Positions 7,073-14,512 of a DNA stretch of 16,776 bases are shown piece after piece (position 1 is the stretch's first letter; the number at the start of each line of letters is the position of its first letter). Origin of the DNA: JARRJS01 sp037388885 (lineage in GTDB: Bacteria > Gemmatimonadota > Gemmatimonadetes > Longimicrobiales > RSA9). The notes beneath the pieces are model-generated. The model was not told where the DNA came from, did not search any database, and was given only the letters and a program-made list of their open reading frames with translations. The stretch spans positions 1 through 16,776 of the forward strand of contig JARRJS010000173.1 of assembly GCA_037388885.1 (NCBI GenBank). The letters run 5' to 3'. Made by a program: the position numbers and the translations under genes.

Positions 7073-7401
7073 GGGGCTAGAAGAACCGGCTGTACTGGAT
7101 CGACGCGGACCAGGAAACGGTCCGACGGCGCAACGTCATACGCGCTGTCGAACGGCAGGCTGCTGGTGGCAGTATCCGCCTGATACAGCACCATCTCGGT
7201 GACCCCCGTCGAGTCATTGACGGTCCGGTCGAAAGCCTCGGATGTGATGATCAGCAGCGGTCCGGTACCCGTCACCTGGACGCGCGCCTGCGCCGGCGGT
7301 TTCGGCCCGGTCGAGTACCAGCTGCAGCCGGCTGCGCCGATGAGCACGACCAGGGCCCCGATGACGATCCTCCAACGCTCCTTCGATCTCTCGACAGCCA
7401 T
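7012..7401 (-). CDS. Small putative lipoprotein, C-terminus formed by an inverted repeat
   Basis: The 129-residue product has a basic start, a hydrophobic stretch (about 12-24) and a lipobox GAAGC with C26, so it is probably anchored in a membrane facing the periplasm. The mature part (VQVTGTGPLLIITSEAFD, then TGVTEMVLYQAD and LPFDSAYDV) looks like a small beta-rich domain that I cannot name. The ATG at 7399-7401 follows the S9 stop (7410-7412) by eight bases and AGAGGG (7405-7410) overlaps that stop, so it is the last gene of the operon. The final residues, roughly SREDTEDRKPFLRVLRVFV, are encoded by the 22-bp inverted repeat and are probably not original. Function unknown. Confidence 0.7.
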   Translation of the reverse strand: MAVERSKERWRIVIGALVVLIGAAGCSWYSTGPKPPAQARVQVTGTGPLLIITSEAFDRTVNDSTGVTEMVLYQADTATSSLPFDSAYDVAPSDRFLVRVDPVQPVLLAPSREDTEDRKPFLRVLRVFV

Positions 7402-7409
7402 GTTCCCTC

Positions 7410-9440
7410 TCACGCGCCGTCGTCGGTCGGCGCCTTCTCCCACGTGTAGTTCTTCCCCCACAACCAGTGCTGGAACCAGTCCAGCTCGACGTTGGCCTTG
7501 AACAGGCGATGACGCAACTCCCTCCAGCCGTGGGGCTCGCGCGGCGCCACGTACAGGTGTGTGGGCACGCCGTTGGACTTGAGCGCCCGGTACATCTCCA
7601 CCGACTGCGGCATGGGCACACGGTGGTCTTCGTGCCCCACCAGGAAGATGGTCGGCGTCTTGACCTTCCAGGCGTCCTTCAGGGGCGAGTTGTTCCAGTA
7701 CACGTCGATGGGCGCGTTCTTCTGCCAGGGCGTACCGCCGAACCAGGGCGTGCGATAGTAGCGCACGTCGCTCTGGGCGTACATGGAGATCCAGTCGGAC
7801 GCGCCGGCGCCGGACGCCGCCGCTTTGAACCGGTCCGTGTACGTGATGATCTTGTCCGTCATGTGGCCACCCCCGCTCCAGCCCATCTTGGCCATGTGGT
7901 CCCCGTCCACCAGGCCCCGGGCGATCAGGTAGTCCACTCCCGTCATGACGTCCTTGTGCGCCTCGTGGTAGTAGTGGCCCACCATGTCACGCAGAAACGC
8001 GTCGCCGTAGCCGGTGCTACCCCGGTAGTTGGGCTTCAGCACCATGTAGCCCATGCCTGCCAGCTTTTGCACGTAGTTGTACGACCCGGCCCACGACAGC
8101 TTGTCAGACGCCGCCGGTCCGCCGTGCGTCTGCACCACCAGCGGATAGCGCCGGCCGTCGACGTAGTCCAACGGATAGTAGAGGATGCCCTCCACCGTCA
8201 CGCCGTCGTCACCTTTCCAGTGGACCACCTCGGCCCGTGCCAGCGTGAAGTCCTTTGCCAGGTAGTCGAAGACCGAAGTCACCTGCCGCAGCCCCTTGCC
8301 GTCCTCGTCCATCACCCACACCTCCCCGGGCGTCCGGGGCGTGGAGATGGTCACGACGTGCCGACGGGACGTCGGCGAGTACATCCACGAGCCCACCGCG
8401 TGGTCGCCCTTCGTGAGCTGCGTGACACGGTCGTTTTCAGGGTCGATGCGAAAGAGGTCCTGGCGCACGCCCGTGTTGGCGCGGAAGTAGATGCCGTCGC
8501 CCGTACGTGTCCATTCGGCGCCGTTCACCTCGTACCCCAGGTCGCCCGTCAGCATGCGTGGCTGCCCGCCCGCCGTCGGCACGACGAAGAGGTTGTCGTT
8601 GTAGTACGACACGAACTTCTCGTTGGCGTCGGTCGTGAACAGCACGGTGGCGTTGTCGGGCGACAGCTGCGGACCGTACTCCGGCACGTCGTTGTGCGTC
8701 AACTGCCGCATGTCCGCGTCCGGCGCCGCCGCCATCACGTAGACTTCACGTTTGCGCAGATCGCCCAGAAGCGGATCCGGACCCCGCTCCAGCGCGATCA
8801 TGGTCCCGTCCCGGGAAAGGGCGTAATCCACGACCGAGAAGTCGCCGCCGGTCAACCGCTGCTCCGCACCCGTGGCGGCGTCCACCCGCCACAGATGACG
8901 CTGCTGGTAGTTCTCGTCGAACGCGTAGACGTCATCGCGCGCCTTGAGTCGCTTCTCCAGGGAGTCGGGCCGCGGGTCGGCTGCCACGAAGTAGATCCAT
9001 TTGCCGTCCGGCGACCACGTGATGGACGACACGGACGTTGCATGCTTCGTCAGCGCCTGGCCTTCGCCGCCGCTGTTCGGAATCAGGTAGATCTGCCGGT
9101 CTTCCTCGTCTCCGCGCTGCGCCAGGAATGCGATCCGTGCGCCGTCGGGCGACCAGCGTGGGGAGCTCTCGCCGTCCGGGCCGTTGGTCAGCTGCACCTG
9201 GCCCGTGCCATCGGCGCCAATGCGCCAGATATGCGAGATCGTCCGGTTGCGCTTCCAGTTGGGATCGGCTCGGACGTACAGCACCTCGTGGCCGTCCGGC
9301 GAAAGCTGGGGGTCGGCCACATACGGCACGTTGATCAGATCGACGATCGTCATGGCCGGCTTCTGTGCTGCGGCGCCGGATGCGCCGAACAGCAGACTCG
9401 CGGCCACCAGCCCGGCAAATGTGACTCGCCGTTGCATCAT
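7410..9440 (-). CDS. S9-family prolyl-oligopeptidase-like serine peptidase, exported
   Basis: The 676-residue enzyme (from the ATG at 9440) has a signal peptide (MMQRRVTFAGLVAASLLFG, cleavage near AAAQ, 23-26), then a WD40/TolB-type beta-propeller with repeated SPDG motifs (47-50, 97-100, 143-146), and a C-terminal alpha/beta hydrolase. The triad is S522 in MGWSGGG (519-525), D605 in GHEDHRVP (602-609) and H637 in PREPHGW (633-639); HGGPAAS (439-445) helps form the oxyanion hole. The nucleophile elbow reads G-W-S-G-G where many relatives have Y or A after serine. It should cleave short peptides in the periplasm. AGGAG at 9445-9449 serves either ATG (9440 or 9437). There is no stop codon between it and the SusD-like sequence upstream, so the formal open frame continues to 10616/10631. 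Confidence 0.92.
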   Translation of the reverse strand: MMQRRVTFAGLVAASLLFGASGAAAQKPAMTIVDLINVPYVADPQLSPDGHEVLYVRADPNWKRNRTISHIWRIGADGTGQVQLTNGPDGESSPRWSPDGARIAFLAQRGDEEDRQIYLIPNSGGEGQALTKHATSVSSITWSPDGKWIYFVAADPRPDSLEKRLKARDDVYAFDENYQQRHLWRVDAATGAEQRLTGGDFSVVDYALSRDGTMIALERGPDPLLGDLRKREVYVMAAAPDADMRQLTHNDVPEYGPQLSPDNATVLFTTDANEKFVSYYNDNLFVVPTAGGQPRMLTGDLGYEVNGAEWTRTGDGIYFRANTGVRQDLFRIDPENDRVTQLTKGDHAVGSWMYSPTSRRHVVTISTPRTPGEVWVMDEDGKGLRQVTSVFDYLAKDFTLARAEVVHWKGDDGVTVEGILYYPLDYVDGRRYPLVVQTHGGPAASDKLSWAGSYNYVQKLAGMGYMVLKPNYRGSTGYGDAFLRDMVGHYYHEAHKDVMTGVDYLIARGLVDGDHMAKMGWSGGGHMTDKIITYTDRFKAAASGAGASDWISMYAQSDVRYYRTPWFGGTPWQKNAPIDVYWNNSPLKDAWKVKTPTIFLVGHEDHRVPMPQSVEMYRALKSNGVPTHLYVAPREPHGWRELRHRLFKANVELDWFQHWLWGKNYTWEKAPTDDGA

Positions 9441-9470
9441 TGTTCTCCTCGCGTAACGGCGCAGGTCGCC
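9429..9470 (-). other. In-frame junction between truncated SusD-like gene and S9 peptidase
   Basis: The minus strand reads GDLRRY, then ARRT, then MMQRRV in one frame. SusD homologues continue some tens of residues past the GDLRRY motif. Here the next bases are the S9 ribosome site (AGGAG, 9445-9449) and start. Together the two parts form one open frame from 10616 (or 10631) to 7410, about 1,068-1,073 codons. A deletion of the SusD 3' end and the intergenic bases explains this best, in the genome or in the assembly. Confidence 0.7.
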
Positions 9471-10616
9471 CAGGCGGAACCCGCCCAGGAACATGTCCCG
9501 CGCCCGCTGCTCGCGCAGCTCCTCGCGCAGCGCCTGGCCCGTCAGGTTCACCGCCGGCTCGTTGCCATACGCGCGGCGGGCGTTGACGAACGCCAGGACA
9601 TCCAACTCCGCGAGCGTGCCGGACAGCAGGCCGGCCTCGAAGTAGTCGTGCTGCGCTTCCAGGCCCGAAGCCAGCTTGATCGACGTGCCCCGCTCATACA
9701 GCTGGACACCCGTCGGATCGTCCTGAGTCGCTCCGTTCGCGATGGTGTTGCCCGTGTATCCGCTGAAAGGCAGCGACTGGTAGGGCTTGAATAGCGGCGT
9801 GATGGCATCGTGACCCGTGAGGGCGTCCGACGCAAACTGGATCCGCGGGTCGGTCTGTAGCGAGTCATCCACGTGACCGGCCAGATACGTCGTCAGGCCA
9901 CCGTACATGAAGCGCGGATGCATGCTCATGGTGAAGTTGGCGCCATGCACTTCGCCATACAGTGGGTCGTTACTCCGGCCGGTGCCATCGTCCGCGTACT
10001 GAACCCAGTACACGAAGCCAGGATCCACCTGCGACGCGGCCGCCATGGCGTCCGCGTACTCCAACCGGTCCAGATGCGCACGGGCCAACCCGACATACGC
10101 CAATTGCATCAGGCAGCCCTCGTCCAGATCCGCGCCGCACAACGCGTCGCCCATCATGATGTAGGAGTAGGCGTTGTACACCAGGACCGTGGCCAACTGG
10201 TCGCCGCTCACCTTGGACGGATCGATGTCCGCGAGCTTGGAGGCTACCAGCTCCGACATGTACCGCGATTGCTGCAGGTCGGAGAACATGTTGTCCGCCG
10301 GGCCCTCGTAGTAGAGGACCTGGCGGATGTTGGCCCGCTTGTAGTCCTCCCAGTTGATGCCGGTGATGGTCTCGTCGGTCAGCATCTCGCCGATCCAGAC
10401 GAACGTGCCCGCATAAGCGGACTGGAAGTCGCCCCGCGCGCTGTTGACGAGCACATCGACGAGCGTGGGATCCGACAGGTCCTGCTCACGCAGCCGCTCC
10501 GGGTTCTTCACTTCCATGAGCCGGTTCACCGCGTCGCAGCCGCCGCTGGCGAGCACCATCGCTCCCAGCAGGGCCACCATCAAGCCGCGGCGCCGGATGA
10601 ATTCGAACGTTCTCAT
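9441..10616 (-). CDS. SusD/RagB-like outer-membrane lipoprotein, C-terminally truncated and in frame with S9 peptidase
   Basis: SusD-like lipoproteins cap SusC-type channels and capture ligand at the cell surface. About 392 residues remain. The signal sequence has lipobox LASGGC with C27. LREQDLSDPTLVDVLVNSA then follows, and TPR-like helical segments include YNAYSYIMMGDALCG and LARAHLDRLEYADAM. Near the end comes the typical LREQRARDMFLGGFRLGDLRRY block: ELREQRARDM, then GGFRLGDLRRY. Relatives continue perhaps 40-60 residues, ending in a proline/asparagine-rich tail; here the frame runs straight into the S9 peptidase. I chose the ATG at 10616 because AGAGG at 10624-10628 is seven bases upstream; an ATG at 10631 lacks a ribosome site. 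It begins 52 bases after the SusC stop. A gene finder would report one fused product. Confidence 0.85.
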
Positions 10617-10668
10617 TTTCGATCCTCTCATCTCAGGTCCGTGGGTTCGTTTCGCCGTGATCCGCGCA

Positions 10669-13600
10669 TCAGAACACGAACCGCACGGTGATCAGGAGGC
10701 GCCGTGTCATGGGCGTCGACGCGTAGTCTGTCGAGTTGAAGTTGTCGCGACTGTAGAACGCCACCTCGGGGTCGAAGCCTTTGAAGTACTTGGTCCACAT
10801 CCAGAGGTTGCGGCCCGACACCGTGATGCTGGTCTGGCTGGACTTGAACATCGTGGACCACTTCTGGGGCAGCGTGTAGGTCGCCGACAGCTCGCGCAGC
10901 TTGATGTAGTCCGCCGGCTTGATGTGCGTCTTGGTCTGCAGGCTGTACTCCACCAGGCGATCGACTGGATTCGTATTCGGGTTGTTGATCGTCCCCGTGT
11001 TCCGGTTGGACCGGGAACGGATGGAGCAGATGGCGCACCACTGGTAGTAGCCGCCCTTGTAGTCGAAATTCGCGAACAGCCGCAGGTTGTTGAACAGGGT
11101 CAGCGTGTTCGCGAACGAAATCTCGCGCGTCGGCATCGACGGCCCCACGAACTGCATCATGGAGTCCGGCAGCACGTTCACGCTCCCCAGCTTGGGGTCG
11201 GTCGTGACATTGCCCGCGGCGTCGTAGAGTACAGGATTACCCTGGGCGTCCCGTTCCACGTCCAGCGACCAGATCCCGGCCAGCGGGTAGTCTTCCTTGA
11301 ACTTCTGGATATGGGCGAAGGCCCCGAAGGCAATCTCCTGGATGGTGTTGGTCCCGAAAGAGATGAGCTTGTTGGCATTGGTGGACAGCGACAGCGTCGC
11401 GTCCCACTGCACGTTCCGCTTGTAAATCGGCGACCCGTTCAGCGCCAGCTCGATACCGCTGTTGGCGATCTCGCCGATGTTCTCGTAGTGATGCCCGTTG
11501 AAGCCGCTCGACGGCGGGTCCGACACATCCACCAACGCGTCCACCGTGTGCTGGTTGTAGTACGTGAACTCGGCGCCCAACCGGCTGTCCAGGAAGGACG
11601 CGTCGAAGCCCAGCTCGATCTCCCGGCCTGTTTCCGCCTTCAGCTTCGAGTTGCCGTACTCGTTCGGGTAGATGCGGTTCGCCACATCGCCGTTCAGCGC
11701 CGTGGAGCCCGGTTGGTACGTGCGGTCCGCCTGGCCCGGCCCCGGCGCGTTGCCGGCCTCGCCGAACGCGGCCCGCAGCTTCAGCTCGTTGATGAAGTCG
11801 TAGTGGAAGAACGGTTCATCCGAGATGACCCACGACAACGACGCTTTCGGGTAGTACACCAGAGAGAAGTCCGACCCGAACGCCGTGTTGTCGTCCACAC
11901 GCAGTGCTACCGTGGCGAACAACCGGTTCTTCCACGACAGCTGCTCCTGACCGTAGAAGCCCAGCGACGTCTGCTCCTGGTATCCTTGATCCGCGCTGAT
12001 GTTGGCCGCCGCGCCCACCAGGTTCAGCTTGTCTGTCACCAACCCATAGCCCCTCACCTCGTACCATTCGTTCTTGCGGGTGAGCAGCTGCATACCGGCG
12101 GAGAAGCTGGACCCCAGATTCTCCGTGAAGTCGTTCGTAATGGTCCCGTTGTAGTCCAACGTCCACTGGTGCGTCGTCGGCAGATAGCGCTCCATGTAGC
12201 CGCTGGCCGCAGCGTCGCCCCACGGTGCGATGCCTGTGGTGTCCTGGCGGTAGAACACCTGGTTCGTCCGGTCCTGTTTGTCCATCCCGATGGTCACTCT
12301 GTTGTGGAACCACGGGAACGGAGTGTAGCTCGTCACCATCGAGACGATGGTGCGCTCCGTCCACGTCTGGTTGTCGTACTGGTTCGACACCTCCGGGATG
12401 AAGCCGTGCCAGCCGATGCCCGCCTCGCCCCACAGCGAGCTGGAATGCCCCGGCCGGCCGCGGAACGCGTTGCGCAGGATGCCGTTGGATGCGTTGTTCG
12501 CCAGCGGCATCTGCACCCGCGTGCGCGCGTACATGGACGACACCTGGAAGTTCAACTTCTCGCTCGGCAGGAAGCCGAAGTTGCCGCGTACCGACCTGCG
12601 GTCCGAGAAATTGTTGTAGTACACGCCCTCCTCGTTGTTCTTCTCGCCGGCGAAGTAGAACGTGTAGTTGTCGCCACCGCCTCGCGCCGAGAAGTTCATC
12701 CCACCGACGTAGCCCGTGCGGATTGCCTGCGGATCACGGCGCGCCGGCTGGTCCGTCAGAATGCGGCTCTGGATCGGTTCGGAGCCCGTGAACCGGTCAC
12801 AACCCGGCCACGACGAGCTGCCGATCCGGGTGCCGAAATTCGAGTCGAACTGCGACGTGCTCATGCCCAGCGCCGTCGTGTCCGCCGCCACCGTGCACAG
12901 CGTGTAGTTCGTCGGCATGTCCAGCGCCCAGTCCGACGTGCCGCTCTGCAGCTCTGCCGTGAACCGCACGCCTTCGCCCGTGTGGCCCTTCTTCGTGATG
13001 ATCTGCACCACACCACCGGCTGCCTCCGCCCCGTACAGCGTCGCCGCCGCCGGACCCTTGATCACCTCGATCGACTCGATGTCGTTCGGGTTGATCGCGT
13101 CCAGCGGGCTCGTGCCCTGCACCAGCCCGTTGCTGGTGGAAAAACCGTCGTTCACACCGCCGGACACGCGCACGCCGTCGACGTAGTAGACCGGGTCCAG
13201 CCCGCCGCTCAGGGAGCCGGCGCCACGGATGCGAACCCGGGCCGAAGCACCGGCCTCACCCGACATGTTCAGCAGCGACACCCCCGGCGTGCGCGCCGTC
13301 AGCAGCTCGTTGACCGTCGAAATCGGCTCGTCGTCCACCAGCTGCGACGTCTCGACCTTGCCGACCGAGTTGCCCAGCGCACGCTTCTCCGTCTGACCCG
13401 CCGTGCCCGTTACCACGATCTCGTCCAGGCCGATCGCCGACTGCGTCAGCTGGAAGTTCGCTGTCGCCGTACCCCCTGCCGTCACGTCCACGGTCTGGTC
13501 CGTCGAGCGGTAGCCGATGTACGTCACGCGCACCGTCTCCGACCCCACCGGCACGTTCACGATCAGGTATTGCCCGTTCGTGTTCGACAGCGTCCCTCGC

Positions 13601-13758
13601 TGTGTGCCCACTACCTGCAGCTGCGCGCCCGCCACCGGCCGACCCGTCGTGGCATCCTCCACCACGCCCCGGATCGTGCCCGTGGCCTGCGCGTGCACGG
13701 GCACCGCGTACAGCAGCAGCGCCAACGCGCCCGTTACGCCATACAACGTCTTCCTCAT
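10669..13758 (-). CDS. SusC/RagA-family TonB-linked outer-membrane receptor
   Basis: This large TonB-dependent transporter imports ligands, probably oligopeptides or glycans, with its SusD partner. The 1029-residue product has a signal peptide ending at PVHA (20-23), a carboxypeptidase-regulatory-like domain (about 26-105: GTIRGVVEDATTGRPVAGA and onward), a TonB-box-like LDEIVVTG (111-118), and a plug with ARVRIRGAGSLSGGLDPVYY then VDGVRV (173-198) and IESIEVIKGPAAATLYG (227-243). A long beta-barrel follows, ending RFVF with the C-terminal aromatic residue expected of outer-membrane proteins. The ATG at 13756-13758 has GAGGTGG at 13762-13768; an ATG eight codons upstream is less likely. It leads the susC-susD-S9-lipoprotein operon. 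The substrate is not readable from sequence, but two neighbouring peptidases favour peptides. Confidence 0.95.
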   Translation of the reverse strand: MRKTLYGVTGALALLLYAVPVHAQATGTIRGVVEDATTGRPVAGAQLQVVGTQRGTLSNTNGQYLIVNVPVGSETVRVTYIGYRSTDQTVDVTAGGTATANFQLTQSAIGLDEIVVTGTAGQTEKRALGNSVGKVETSQLVDDEPISTVNELLTARTPGVSLLNMSGEAGASARVRIRGAGSLSGGLDPVYYVDGVRVSGGVNDGFSTSNGLVQGTSPLDAINPNDIESIEVIKGPAAATLYGAEAAGGVVQIITKKGHTGEGVRFTAELQSGTSDWALDMPTNYTLCTVAADTTALGMSTSQFDSNFGTRIGSSSWPGCDRFTGSEPIQSRILTDQPARRDPQAIRTGYVGGMNFSARGGGDNYTFYFAGEKNNEEGVYYNNFSDRRSVRGNFGFLPSEKLNFQVSSMYARTRVQMPLANNASNGILRNAFRGRPGHSSSLWGEAGIGWHGFIPEVSNQYDNQTWTERTIVSMVTSYTPFPWFHNRVTIGMDKQDRTNQVFYRQDTTGIAPWGDAAASGYMERYLPTTHQWTLDYNGTITNDFTENLGSSFSAGMQLLTRKNEWYEVRGYGLVTDKLNLVGAAANISADQGYQEQTSLGFYGQEQLSWKNRLFATVALRVDDNTAFGSDFSLVYYPKASLSWVISDEPFFHYDFINELKLRAAFGEAGNAPGPGQADRTYQPGSTALNGDVANRIYPNEYGNSKLKAETGREIELGFDASFLDSRLGAEFTYYNQHTVDALVDVSDPPSSGFNGHHYENIGEIANSGIELALNGSPIYKRNVQWDATLSLSTNANKLISFGTNTIQEIAFGAFAHIQKFKEDYPLAGIWSLDVERDAQGNPVLYDAAGNVTTDPKLGSVNVLPDSMMQFVGPSMPTREISFANTLTLFNNLRLFANFDYKGGYYQWCAICSIRSRSNRNTGTINNPNTNPVDRLVEYSLQTKTHIKPADYIKLRELSATYTLPQKWSTMFKSSQTSITVSGRNLWMWTKYFKGFDPEVAFYSRDNFNSTDYASTPMTRRLLITVRFVF

Positions 13759-13998
13759 GATCCACCTCGAGTGTGGGTGCATGAAATGGACGACTGCCTC
13801 TATGGAACCGATCGCGGTTGGGCTGCGCCGGCGGGAACGTGTCCGACAACCTCCAGGCCGTCAGGATGCACGGGGCCCGAGGCGGCGGCACGGCGACAAG
13901 ATTGGAGGCTGCCCCAGCGAAACTCTGGGACAATTGCGGCCCGGCACGCACTGCGCGTGACTACGTGCCGTAGCCTCGTGAATGTTTAACCGGTGATT

Positions 13999-14026
13999 TT
14001 GGCACGGAAACGTTTTGTTCTATAAC
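13999..14026 (+). promoter_or_regulatory. Sigma70-like promoter, rightward
   Basis: TTGGCA (13999-14004) and TATAAC (14021-14026) are each five of six to consensus, 16 bases apart, in a locally AT-rich patch. This is the best promoter match in the window. It points toward the ADOP permease, whose start is almost 490 bases away, so it either drives a long leader, an unrecognised small RNA, or is a chance match. Confidence 0.45.
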
Positions 14027-14056
14027 GCACCACGGAGTGGCAACGCTATAGGGAAC
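14017..14056. promoter_or_regulatory. Dyad symmetry over the promoter -10 region, possible operator
   Basis: GTTCTATAACG (14017-14027) mirrors CGCTATAGGGAAC (14044-14056) with one mismatch and a two-base bulge. A perfect small stem CCAC-GGA-GTGG (14030-14040) sits between the arms. The dyad covers the -10 box of the rightward promoter and the weak leftward promoter candidate, a position suited to a repressor of both. No regulator gene is in view. Confidence 0.35.
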
Positions 14057-14512
14057 AACCTGAAATGTTCGGAGCGTTTTGTAAAGGTTTTCCCTACACG
14101 AACCCGTAAAGGCTTGGCAGTCATGCTCATACGAACAAGGGGTTTCGGCCATCCGACCGAGACCCGGGGCGGCATTGCGCAGCGGCGCGCAGTTTGAACA
14201 GCAACAGCAATCACGCAGGGGTGGCGGCGCCCGGGGACGCGGGGGATTCAAAATGCATGCGTCGTGGGAATCCTTCCGGCCCGCTCGTTGAAGACCTCAG
14301 GGGCCTCGCAGGTTACGGAGCGCGACCATGGCATCGATGGCGGCGGTCTCAGACCGCGGCCGCCCGGACGTCCTCGACCCACCCCGCCCCCCGGAAACAC
14401 TCACGCCGTCGAGAACGTTTGAGTATGTAGGTGCCTACCGCACTGCCGTCGAGCGCCTGCGACTGCCTTCATCGGCCCGAACAGTGCGGCCTGCTTCCCG
14501 AACCTGGGTCTA

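Larger units (their letters stand above)
13759..14512. other. Divergent control region between SusC operon and ADOP permease
   Basis: The 754 bases between divergent genes hold no convincing gene. Short open frames on both strands lack ribosome sites and recognisable sequence. The middle (about 13980-14130) is clearly more AT-rich than its surroundings and contains a good rightward promoter match (13999-14026), a dyad (14017-14056) and two GTAAAGG repeats (14081-14087, 14106-14112). A leftward TTGCCA with TAGAAC at 15-base spacing (14043-14017) is a weak candidate for the SusC operon. Confidence 0.65.

Noticed and set aside
7467..9794. Long plus-strand open frame opposite the S9 peptidase
   Set aside because: It is an antisense shadow rich in histidine, valine and arginine; the minus strand carries the signal peptide, propeller and catalytic triad.
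10444..13989. 1181-codon plus-strand open frame opposite the SusC gene
   Set aside because: Composition is typical of antisense frames in GC-rich DNA; there is no ribosome site or domain, and the opposite strand encodes a clear TonB-dependent receptor.
13961..14251. 96-codon minus-strand open frame with several cysteines upstream of susC
   Set aside because: It has no ribosome site or recognisable sequence, and it overlaps the AT-rich promoter region.
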